From: Pseudomonas paraeruginosa PA7
Lineage (GTDB): Bacteria; Pseudomonadota; Gammaproteobacteria; Pseudomonadales; Pseudomonadaceae
Length of the DNA: 64,000 nucleotides
NCBI RefSeq assembly: GCF_000017205.1
Contig: NC_009656.1
Location: 4,592,001-4,656,000 of the forward strand
Direction: 5' to 3'
Each line of letters starts with the position of its first letter. Position 1 is the stretch's first letter. A program made the position numbers and the translations under genes. Positions 23,914-30,458 of the stretch are shown in pieces. The notes beneath the pieces were generated by a model. The model did no database searches. It worked only from the letters and a program-made list of their open reading frames with translations, and was not told the origin of the DNA.

Positions 23914-24402
23914 ATGAGCAACAACACCCAAGCCCAAGAAGCCAAATATTTCGACCTGCACACCACCGGTATCGGCTACCTCAATCGCATCCGCGAAGTA
24001 CCGATCCGCCGAGGTGAACCGTTCCTCGCCGCTACTGTTGCTGCCCTCCATGGCGCGGCAGACAGCGTGGAATACTCCTACATCGATTGCAAAGTGGTCG
24101 GCGCCCAAGCTGAAAAGCTTGTCCGCCGTTGCAAGGAAGCAGTCGAGGCCGAGAAGAAGGTGCTGATTTCTTTCCGTATCGGCGACATCTGGGCGGATCC
24201 CTTCACCTACGAGAAAGGCGAGAAAAAAGGCCAGTCCGGCGCAAGCCTCAAAGGCCGGCTGCTCTTCATCTCCTGGATCAAAGTGGATGGCACCACCGTC
24301 TACGATGCGAAGGAAGAAGCTGAGAAAGCCCAGCAAGGCCAAGGCGAACCGCAAGGTGAACCCGCAGCCCCCGCTGAGCACGCTGAACAAGCCGCTGCTT
24401 GA
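23914..24402 (+). CDS. DUF3577 (STY4534-family) ICE protein
   Basis: The 162-residue protein matches the DUF3577 pattern: FDLHTTGIGYLNRIREVP at the start, a beta-rich middle (ALHGAADSVEYSYIDCKVVG, then KVLISFRIGDIWADPF) and an Ala/Glu/Gln-rich disordered tail. The family occurs on ICEs of the Pseudomonas and enteric groups and is annotated as a replication-associated ICE protein, without proven function; the shape recalls OB-fold DNA-binding proteins. It is encoded behind leader copy 2. Confidence 0.8.
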   Translation: MSNNTQAQEAKYFDLHTTGIGYLNRIREVPIRRGEPFLAATVAALHGAADSVEYSYIDCKVVGAQAEKLVRRCKEAVEAEKKVLISFRIGDIWADPFTYEKGEKKGQSGASLKGRLLFISWIKVDGTTVYDAKEEAEKAQQGQGEPQGEPAAPAEHAEQAAA

Positions 24403-24418
24403 GCACGGCTTGATCGAA

Positions 24419-24539
24419 TACCGGCCCTCATCCCGAGGGCCTTTCACTACCTACGCTATGCGCCACTCTTCATCGCATACCCACCCGGGGGGCACCATCT
24501 CCCCCAGGGCGTGGTGTTCTCCATTATCTGGAGATCATC
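24419..24539 (+). promoter_or_regulatory. hairpin leader of the gene at 24540
   Basis: GGCCCTC-ATCCC-GAGGGCC followed by TTTC can terminate or pause transcription after DUF3577. A second hairpin (GGGGGCACCATCTCCCCC) and a final GTGTTCTCC facing GGAGATCATC at the ribosome binding site repeat the layout of the neighbouring leaders. Confidence 0.55.
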
Positions 24540-24698
24540 ATGAGCAATATCCAAATCGTAGATCTGCCCGCCCTGCCGGAAGTAGAGGAGGTTAGCCTCA
24601 GCGACGTCGAGGACGAGCTGCTGCTCAGCAGTCAGTTCTGCAACTTCGCCTGGCTGTTCCTAGCCAGCAACAATGCCCAGGTATCTGCCTTGGCCTAA
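24540..24698 (+). CDS. unknown 52-residue acidic protein
   Basis: GGAG lies 7 bases before ATG 24540. The peptide is strongly acidic in the first half (LPEVEEVSLSDVEDELLLSS) and hydrophobic in the second (FCNFAWLFLASNNAQ). No family is recognised. Its place in the series of leader-controlled small genes supports it being real. Confidence 0.5.
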   Translation: MSNIQIVDLPALPEVEEVSLSDVEDELLLSSQFCNFAWLFLASNNAQVSALA

Positions 24699-24704
24699 CC
24701 GCCA

Positions 24705-24771
24705 GACATTTCCCATTTAGGGGACCTCAGTCCCCTTGGGACTGGTGTTTCCTACCGAAAGGAGAATCACC
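24705..24771 (+). promoter_or_regulatory. hairpin leader of the gene at 24772
   Basis: GGGGACctcaGTCCCC (24719-24734) forms a hairpin, and GGTGTTTCC downstream can pair with GGAGAATCACC, which includes the ribosome binding site. It is a shorter member of the leader set of this region. Confidence 0.55.
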
Positions 24772-24969
24772 ATGCAATACGGAAAGCGGGCACTCGCCCA
24801 TCTTCGTCTCGAACTGCCGCTGCAGGTTCTTATGTCCAACGCCGGCTTTTATATCGGCACCCTTGATGAAGAAGGACCAGCTTCGCGCGAGTCGGTTGAA
24901 TACTACCCCTCCCGCGAACTTGCCCAACAGGCATTAGACAACGGCACGTGGTCGCAACGGGAATATTAA
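24772..24969 (+). CDS. unknown 65-residue protein
   Basis: The protein is small and soluble with a mixed alpha-beta pattern (LELPLQVLMSNAGFYIGTLD, then YYPSRELAQQALDNGTW) that looks like a compact single domain. No family is recognised. AAAGGAG precedes ATG 24772 at good distance, partly buried in the leader hairpin. Confidence 0.6.
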   Translation: MQYGKRALAHLRLELPLQVLMSNAGFYIGTLDEEGPASRESVEYYPSRELAQQALDNGTWSQREY

Positions 24970-24989
24970 GTTTTACCCTTTTGCCTATG

Positions 24990-25160
24990 TGCCTCTGCTA
25001 ATTCAACCCAGACGGGGTCATCCCCCTGTCGGGTGGTGACTTCTCCGAATTGCGTTAACCGCAACGACTCTACATCACCAGGGCGCTTCGGCGCCCCTTA
25101 CTTCCCCTGGAGGTCCATAGTCTCTAAGGGCATGGGCTTCCCGGCTACTGGAGATACCCC
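24990..25160 (+). promoter_or_regulatory. hairpin-rich leader of the gene at 25161
   Basis: Several hairpins follow one another: GACGGGGTCATCCCCCTGTC, TTGCG-TTAAC-CGCAA inside a wider GGTGGTG/CATCACC stem, GGGCGC-TTCG-GCGCCC with a TTCG loop (about 25081), and a final stem near GGAGATACCCC at the ribosome binding site. The succession recalls the three long leaders but the sequence is not clearly related. Confidence 0.55.
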
Positions 25161-25874
25161 ATGACTCAATATAATCCGTTTATCCACGGCTATACTGACT
25201 TCAGAATCGAGCGAACGCTACAGATAACATACGAAGATGATTGCCCCCCCTGCTATCGCGCGTTGCATCCATCGCAGCAAATCCTCTCCGATACTCAACT
25301 ACAGTGCTTTCCATGCATCTTCAATGACGACTTCGCCCTAGTTACTGAAGGTCGAGAGATCGATACTGCACTTTCTGACCGCTGTCCTTACAACGGTCTG
25401 GTGCGCAATGTGCTCTACGGCATCCTTGCCGAGCAGGACGGTCAGCAAAAGCACATAGGCGATCTGTATTCCTTGGCCGAAGCCCAGAGTGTCGTTCGTC
25501 ACCTTTCGTTCGGTGGCGGTTACAACCGCTGCTGGGAGATCAGAAAAACACATCTACCCATCAGCGCGTGGAATAGCCTCTACGAAAGGTTCTCGACCAA
25601 GATGCCAATCCGCTTGCCCTCGGTGTTGGTATCGCTCTTCTGGTGTAACGAGCACGGTGCGGTGGGCTTTCGCTTGCACAACACCCCTTGGACGGATGAG
25701 TGTCTGGAGATCCTGGAGATGACCGCAGCCGCTCTTCGACAAGAACAGCTTGCCTTCGGCCTCGACGAACACCTGGTCGATCTACTTCACCTCGCGGGAC
25801 AAGCAGACATTCGGTTCCTGGTACTCGATCCATTCGCGCCCACGCTTAAGGGCCTGCCACTTTATGACGATTGA
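25161..25874 (+). CDS. unknown 237-residue protein with Cys pairs
   Basis: The protein is not recognised. It has two closely spaced Cys pairs early on (CPPC near residue 30 and CFPC near residue 53) that could bind a metal, then a mixed globular region and a helical C-terminus. No signal peptide is visible, so it is probably cytoplasmic. The codon use is less GC-rich than the pilus and transfer genes. It is preceded by a leader with at least four hairpins. Confidence 0.65.
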   Translation: MTQYNPFIHGYTDFRIERTLQITYEDDCPPCYRALHPSQQILSDTQLQCFPCIFNDDFALVTEGREIDTALSDRCPYNGLVRNVLYGILAEQDGQQKHIGDLYSLAEAQSVVRHLSFGGGYNRCWEIRKTHLPISAWNSLYERFSTKMPIRLPSVLVSLFWCNEHGAVGFRLHNTPWTDECLEILEMTAAALRQEQLAFGLDEHLVDLLHLAGQADIRFLVLDPFAPTLKGLPLYDD

Positions 25875-25921
25875 GCAATCCGGCCGGCGGGACATCCCGC
25901 CAGCCCTCGAATTCGAATTGG

Positions 25922-26109
25922 CTCGCTGTCGTTGACAGCGCCTCCCAAGGAGCCAGGGTTTAAGGCTCCGGCGCGCAAGCGCTAACCCACCCAAGACCGC
26001 CACAGCACTCGGCAGCGCGGTCGCATCACGCAAGTGATGGAGTGCATCCTACCCACCCACGCGGGGACCTCATCCCCGCGGGAGAGGCCTGCGTATTCGG
26101 AGACCTCTC
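25922..26109 (+). ncRNA. structured RNA leader, copy 3
   Basis: The clearest copy: H1 GCTGTC-GTT-GACAGC (25925-25939); H2 GGAGCC/GGCTCC; H3 GCGC-GCAA-GCGC; then the AACCC...CCAAG linker; H4 GACCGC/GCGGTC (25995-26022); H5 CATCAC-GCAA-GTGATG; H6 GCGGGG/CCCCGC; and a last stem GAGAGG/CCTCTC just before ATG 26110. Every stem differs in sequence from at least one other copy yet still pairs. Confidence 0.78.
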
Positions 26110-26460
26110 ATGACCTCTCTCAACAACCACTCCAGCGCAGGCCACACTGCTGCGTACCTCAAACTCCCGATCGTTCTCACCAACGCGGCCTGGCTGCGCC
26201 TGGTCTATCTCGCCAACCCTGCCAGGGTCGACGAGATGGGCACCCGGCTGGCCAGTGTCGTTCAAACCGCCTGGCAGGAGCTTTCGCTCCAGCCGACCGC
26301 GAAGCACATCCAATTCCACCTGTACCACAAGGAGGAAGAGGGGCAGGACCGCGCGCTCGCGCTGCTGGTCCTCTCGATAGTCGAGCCGTCCGATGAGCCT
26401 TCCTACCTGCGCATCGAGCTGCAGGAAGAAAGCCTCCCGGGCAACCCGGATACCGAGTAG
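26110..26460 (+). CDS. unknown 116-residue protein
   Basis: The protein has a single mixed alpha-beta domain (YLKLPIVLTNAAWLRLVYLA at the start, HIQFHLYHKEEEGQDRALAL in the middle) with no known motif. GGAG lies 8 bases before the start codon and is flanked by the last stem of leader copy 3. It is encoded upstream of DUF3275 with a TTCG hairpin between them. Confidence 0.6.
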   Translation: MTSLNNHSSAGHTAAYLKLPIVLTNAAWLRLVYLANPARVDEMGTRLASVVQTAWQELSLQPTAKHIQFHLYHKEEEGQDRALALLVLSIVEPSDEPSYLRIELQEESLPGNPDTE

Positions 26461-26475
26461 TTCTCCCCTCACCAC

Positions 26476-26503
26476 GATCCCGCTTCGGCGGGATCATCCT
26501 TTT
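26476..26503 (+). terminator. TTCG hairpin, possible terminator or leader
   Basis: GATCCCGC (26476-26483), TTCG and GCGGGATC (26488-26495) form a perfect 8-bp stem followed by ATCCTTTTC. It may end the 26110 transcript or act as leader of the DUF3275 gene that starts 22 bases later. Confidence 0.6.
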
Positions 26504-26516
26504 CGCAGGTCACGCC

Positions 26517-27149
26517 ATGATCAACATACCCGGCCAGTTGGCCATTCGAACCATCAACGGTCGCAATGGCGAGTTCAACGTGGGAAAGCTCTCGACCTCG
26601 ATCGGGGAGTTCGTCATCAAGGACGCTCTCCTGGACCAGCACATCGAAGGCAAGTACCGCGGTGATTTCGCCATCACCGAGATCCGTCCCTCCTACTACA
26701 CCACCGGCGGCCGGCTGGTCGTCGAGATCCGCGCAAAGCTGGACAGCATGACGCTGGACGACGTGGACAACCTCAGCGACGAGGAGGCAGAGCGTCTCTC
26801 TGGCAATGAGGTGGATCCGCTCGACGAAGTGCCCGCGATCCAGCAGCCCACAGTAGCCCCGGCGGTACCGCCGAAGTCGCCCCAGAAACCGAAGCCTCTG
26901 CGCCCCGCTGCAACAGGGGAGGACGCGCCTTTCGGTATGTCCCCTCCGGCTCCTGCAGAGCAGGCCGCCACTCCGGACACAGACGCAGATGCAGAGCTGT
27001 TCGGGACGGTCTGGCCGCTAGGCGAAATCGTCAAGCTGGACACCACGGTCGACCGCAAGCGGCTACGTCAACAGTGCGTGCGGCTCGGCGCGCTGGGCTA
27101 TGAGCTCGACTTCAAACAACAAGTGTGGACCCGCAAGGAGGCCGCATGA
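26517..27149 (+). CDS. DUF3275 family ICE protein
   Basis: The 210-residue protein begins with the DUF3275 domain (about residues 1-80: IPGQLAIRTINGRNGEFNVG, then KYRGDFAITEIRPSYY), continues with an acidic and Pro-rich linker (about 80-155) and ends in a small helical domain (DRKRLRQQCVRLGALGYELD). The family is common on Pseudomonas-type ICEs; function is unknown. Its stop overlaps the next start (ATGA), so the two are coupled. Confidence 0.8.
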   Translation: MINIPGQLAIRTINGRNGEFNVGKLSTSIGEFVIKDALLDQHIEGKYRGDFAITEIRPSYYTTGGRLVVEIRAKLDSMTLDDVDNLSDEEAERLSGNEVDPLDEVPAIQQPTVAPAVPPKSPQKPKPLRPAATGEDAPFGMSPPAPAEQAATPDTDADAELFGTVWPLGEIVKLDTTVDRKRLRQQCVRLGALGYELDFKQQVWTRKEAA

Positions 27150-27421
27150 AATCGATCTACAACACCCCAGGCTTCAGCGAGGAGTTGTTGCTGGTTTGCG
27201 CCTCGCTGCGCGAGGTCGGACTGGACAATCTGGCTGACCAGTTCCGCGATGCAGTGTTCGACCGATCCGTCGTCGACCAGGCCATCATCGCACTGCGTGA
27301 GCGGGTGAAGACCCCTTCGCCGGAGCATGCGGCCGACAACGAGCCATGGCTGTACTGCGACTGGCAGGCCAGGCAAACAGCTTACCGGCTCCTCCAGCGC
27401 CTTGAGCGCGCAACACGCTGA
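27146..27421 (+). CDS. unknown 91-residue protein coupled to DUF3275
   Basis: The start codon overlaps the DUF3275 stop. The product is short, helical and soluble (EELLLVCASLREVGLDNLAD, then WLYCDWQARQTAYRLLQRLE) without recognised motifs. Translational coupling suggests it works with, or binds, the DUF3275 protein. Confidence 0.65.
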   Translation: MKSIYNTPGFSEELLLVCASLREVGLDNLADQFRDAVFDRSVVDQAIIALRERVKTPSPEHAADNEPWLYCDWQARQTAYRLLQRLERATR

Positions 27422-27429
27422 AGCATCAC

Positions 27430-27490
27430 CCTACCCACCCCTGCCGGGTTCTCCCGTCAGGGAGACCTGGCCAACCACAGGAGCACACCT
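27430..27490 (+). promoter_or_regulatory. hairpin leader of the gene at 27491
   Basis: CCCTGCCGGG-TTCT-CCCGTCAGGG forms a strong hairpin with one bulge, much like that at 23221-23247. AGGAG precedes ATG 27491. Pairing of the ribosome binding site is less clear here than in neighbouring leaders. Confidence 0.5.
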
Positions 27491-27853
27491 ATGGGATGGC
27501 TTTTCTCACATCAGACGAAGGAAGACCTGCTGCGTGAGCTGCTGGCCCCAACCAGTACTTTCGCAGGCAGCACCAAGGTGCTGGCACACGCAGTCTCCGG
27601 CAATGAACTTTGGACTGTCGTAAAACGAACCTTCCACCTTGCCGGATTCTATTTCGGCAAGCCGGCCGGTCACTCGATCACCATGATCGAGCTGCACTTG
27701 CTGGACTGCTCGGCCGGGCAATGGGGCTACAAGACCATTCCAGAAAGTGCCGGCCCGTTCTACTACGGCTGTCCGCTGGAGTTCCTGGACCTGGCTCACG
27801 ATGAGGTCAACCAGGAGTGGCGTGAACGTCTGACGCACGAACACCAAGCCTGA
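27491..27853 (+). CDS. unknown 120-residue protein
   Basis: The protein starts MGWLFSHQTKEDLLRELL and has a beta-rich centre (ELWTVVKRTFHLAGFYFG, MIELHLLDCSAGQWGYK) and the segment ESAGPFYYGCPLEFLDLA. This pattern recurs in hypothetical ICE proteins that I cannot assign to a named function. No signal peptide or membrane segment is visible. Confidence 0.65.
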   Translation: MGWLFSHQTKEDLLRELLAPTSTFAGSTKVLAHAVSGNELWTVVKRTFHLAGFYFGKPAGHSITMIELHLLDCSAGQWGYKTIPESAGPFYYGCPLEFLDLAHDEVNQEWRERLTHEHQA

Positions 27854-27873
27854 CCGCACCAACCACTTCCCTT

Positions 27874-27920
27874 GAGGGGCGCCCTCGAGGGCGCTCCTCG
27901 TCTACCACCAGGAGCGCACC
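27874..27920 (+). promoter_or_regulatory. leader with two mutually exclusive hairpins
   Basis: GCGCTCCT (27891-27898) can pair downstream with AGGAGCGC (27910-27917), which contains the ribosome binding site of the gene at 27921, or upstream as part of GGCGCTCCTC (27890-27899) with GAGGGGCGCC (27874-27883). The two pairings exclude each other: one closes and one frees the ribosome binding site, the layout of a switch or attenuator. Confidence 0.65.
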
Positions 27921-28181
27921 ATGAACCCGCTGTTCACCAACCTCACCCAGGAAACCCTCGCTTACCTCGAGGACCAACTGTCCAACAACGACGTCGCCGG
28001 CGACGACGAGCTCATCGACCTGTTCATCGAGGAGCTGTCGCTGACCTTGGAGCAGGCGGAAGCGGCTGTCGCGCTACGCGATCAGTACCTCTGCCAGGTC
28101 TTCCTGGTCGGCCAAGGGCCGCTGCACCGTCCTGAAGCCGATGGGCTCAGCTTCGACCCTCACACCAAGAGCGTTCGGTGA
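27921..28181 (+). CDS. unknown 86-residue acidic protein
   Basis: The product is acidic and helical (YLEDQLSNNDVAGDDELIDL, FIEELSLTLEQAEAAVALRD) with no recognised motif. It is controlled by the switch-like leader at 27874 and is one of the small genes in this leader-rich run. Confidence 0.55.
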   Translation: MNPLFTNLTQETLAYLEDQLSNNDVAGDDELIDLFIEELSLTLEQAEAAVALRDQYLCQVFLVGQGPLHRPEADGLSFDPHTKSVR

Positions 28182-28199
28182 CCACCACGCTCCCCTGCA

Positions 28200-28273
28200 C
28201 CAGTTGGACTACACCCCCGAGGGGCTTCACCGCCCCTCGAGGGCGGCGTGGCTCCTCCTTCAAGGAGGTTCCT
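28200..28273 (+). promoter_or_regulatory. hairpin leader of the gene at 28274
   Basis: GAGGGGCTTCACCGCCCCTC forms one hairpin. Downstream, CCTCCTT-C-AAGGAGG closes directly over the AAGGAGG ribosome binding site. GAGGGGC can alternatively pair with GGCTCCTC, giving a second, exclusive fold as at 27874. Confidence 0.55.
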
Positions 28274-28879
28274 ATGCCCAGTCCCACCCCGCTCTACCAG
28301 ATCGAAGAATGCCCAGACCTGTACGTTGACGCCTGCGTGTGCGACGAGCAGCGCAACCTGGTCTTTCTTTCGGCCTGGGGCCGCGACACCGTGACACAAG
28401 AGTTCCTGGCCAGGCTGACGCTGGACCGGGAAGAAAATGGCATCGACCATTTCCACATTATCGTGGACGGCCGGCGCTTACCTGTCTTCCCAAACCAGGA
28501 TCTCCTGGAGAAACGCACCACCCGCCAGTTCCGCGGCACGTTGTTCGGCAGCCTGCTCAACCTCTGGCTGTTCGATCGGCGCGCCTCGGCGCCCGACCGA
28601 GGCAATCACCTCGCCTTCGCACTCCTGCAGCGCGATGAGGATCCACACCAAAGGCTCTGGCCGCTGGTGATGGAGACCTGTCCGCTCCCCCTCCTGCAGC
28701 ACTGGCGCGAGCCAGTGATGGAGGTCCTCACCCAGCACCAGATGTTGACCGCCCTGCCAGGGACGATCGGCAACGTCTGCGCCTGGCGACTCGCCCTGCG
28801 GGTCGACGTGCTCGAGCCCACCCTCGGTGAGCTGATCCGCGAAAGCATTCTTACCACCGATGCTCAGGCACAAGCCTGA
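28274..28879 (+). CDS. unknown 201-residue protein
   Basis: The protein is not recognised. It starts at ATG 28274 seven bases behind AAGGAGG; upstream starts would run through the leader hairpins. It contains a mixed globular region (DVDACVCDEQ-like start, LSAWGRDTVTQEFLARLTLD) and a Leu-rich helical C-terminus. It lies 30 bases upstream of the methyltransferase gene on the same strand and may be co-expressed with it. Confidence 0.65.
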   Translation: MPSPTPLYQIEECPDLYVDACVCDEQRNLVFLSAWGRDTVTQEFLARLTLDREENGIDHFHIIVDGRRLPVFPNQDLLEKRTTRQFRGTLFGSLLNLWLFDRRASAPDRGNHLAFALLQRDEDPHQRLWPLVMETCPLPLLQHWREPVMEVLTQHQMLTALPGTIGNVCAWRLALRVDVLEPTLGELIRESILTTDAQAQA

Positions 28880-28908
28880 GCCATCCCTCTCAGACTCAAG
28901 GAGGCCCC

Positions 28909-30354
28909 ATGGCCCTCATGTTCCCGCGCTTGGCGCGCAACTTTGCACGCAACGGCTACTTCCCTACCGATGAGGTCACCCTCGAACGCGCTCTGCAAGC
29001 CCTCGCTCCCGCCCCGTCGGGCAGGATGAGGATCTGTGATCCCTGCGCCGGTGAGGGGGTTGCCCTGGCTGAGGCAGCACACATCCTCGGCCGCGACAAG
29101 GTCCAAGCCCTCGCTGTCGAGTACGACCGCGAGCGCGCCGACCATGCTCGAGGCTTGCTTGAGCGAGTGCTGCACAGTGACCTTTTCGACACCATGATCA
29201 GCAGGCAGTCGTTCGGACTGCTCTGGCTCAACCCGCCTTATGGCGACCTGGTGGCGGACCACTCCGGTGCGTCGCAGTACCAGGGCAGCGGCCGCAGGCG
29301 TCTGGAGAAAGCGTTCTACCAGCGCTGCCTGCCGTTGCTGCAGTACGGCGGCGTCATGGTCCTGATTGTTCCTCACTACGTCTTGGACGATGAGCTGACC
29401 GGTTGGTTGAGCAACCACTTCACCGGCCTGCGCATCTACGCAGCCGCGGATCCTACCTTCAAACAGGTGGTGATCTTCGGCATCCGGGTCCGTCGACAGG
29501 ACCTGGCCCGGGCGGACGCCAATCAGGTGAGGTCTCGCCTGCAGGCGATCGGCGCGGGCCAGGAAAAGGCCGAGGAAATTCCAGCGGCTTGGCCGTGGGA
29601 ACCCTATGTGGTTCTGCCGGCCACCAGCGAGCTGGAGCACTTCTATCGAGTAACCCTGGAGCCGGAGCAGTTCGCCGGCGAGATCCAGCGGCTGCGAGGT
29701 CTCTGGCCTGACTTCAACCTGCACTTCGCGCAAGCGGGGCTGCAGCCCCGCCCACCAGTCCGCGAGCTGTCTCGCTGGCACCTGGCCCTGGCCTTGGCCG
29801 CCGGCGCGATTTCCGGCGTCGTGCGCTCGAAGTCGGGCCGGATCCTGGTCGTGAAGGGTGACACCTACAAGGACAAGGCCCGCAAGACCGAATTCACCGA
29901 AGACGAAGACGGCAACATCACCGAGGTGAGGATCCTCACAGACCGTTTCATCCCGATCATCCGGGCATGGGAAATGACACCCTCCTCGGTCAATCAGGGC
30001 CGCGTGCTGACCATCAGCTCGTCGGCTGCGACCACGGAAGAGGCTGAAGAGCCCCAACCTGAGCCGGCCCCCGAACCGCTGCTGTTCAGCCCTGGCCAAG
30101 TCGTAATGACCGCTGCCGTGAGCCACCTGGTGGAAACCGGTCAACTCAACCCAGCGCCTTTGCTGAACCGCCATCTGGCGGGAGATTGGGGGACGCTGGA
30201 CCAGGAAGACTGGAACACCAACCAGAGAGCCCTGAAGTTCGGCGATAGGCTGCTGTCGTCCTACGACATCGATGCCGGCGGCGAATCCAGGCTCTGGATC
30301 ATCACCGAGGCAGACCGCAGCTCAACCACGCTTTTGCTCCCTAGCGACTACTGA
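28909..30354 (+). CDS. DUF6094-type SAM-dependent methyltransferase
   Basis: The 481-residue protein has a class I methyltransferase fold in the N-terminal 220 residues: motif I-like DPCAGEG from Asp44, an acidic end of strand 2 (AVEYD) and the catalytic motif NPPY at Asn108-Tyr111, typical of N6-adenine or N4-cytosine methylases. Such enzymes add methyl groups to DNA (or RNA). The C-terminal half is unassigned with an acidic Pro-rich stretch near 365-385. No cognate nuclease is adjacent, so it may protect or mark the element's DNA. The helicase gene follows after 104 bases. Confidence 0.78.
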   Translation: MALMFPRLARNFARNGYFPTDEVTLERALQALAPAPSGRMRICDPCAGEGVALAEAAHILGRDKVQALAVEYDRERADHARGLLERVLHSDLFDTMISRQSFGLLWLNPPYGDLVADHSGASQYQGSGRRRLEKAFYQRCLPLLQYGGVMVLIVPHYVLDDELTGWLSNHFTGLRIYAAADPTFKQVVIFGIRVRRQDLARADANQVRSRLQAIGAGQEKAEEIPAAWPWEPYVVLPATSELEHFYRVTLEPEQFAGEIQRLRGLWPDFNLHFAQAGLQPRPPVRELSRWHLALALAAGAISGVVRSKSGRILVVKGDTYKDKARKTEFTEDEDGNITEVRILTDRFIPIIRAWEMTPSSVNQGRVLTISSSAATTEEAEEPQPEPAPEPLLFSPGQVVMTAAVSHLVETGQLNPAPLLNRHLAGDWGTLDQEDWNTNQRALKFGDRLLSSYDIDAGGESRLWIITEADRSSTTLLLPSDY

Positions 30355-30458
30355 CCTCGCCCCCACGGCGATTCCTTCCACTCCACCCTGCAGGGTATGG
30401 CGATACCCGAAAGGGACGTGCATGCCCTGCTTTCTTCCTTCACCTGCAGGAGATGCAC
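30355..30458 (+). promoter_or_regulatory. hairpin leader of the helicase gene
   Basis: GGGTATGGCGATACCC forms a compact hairpin near 30393. Further on, GTGCAT (30418-30423) can pair with ATGCAC at 30453-30458, directly behind GGAG and before ATG 30459, so the ribosome binding site sits between the arms. The arrangement matches the other leaders of this region. Confidence 0.5.
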
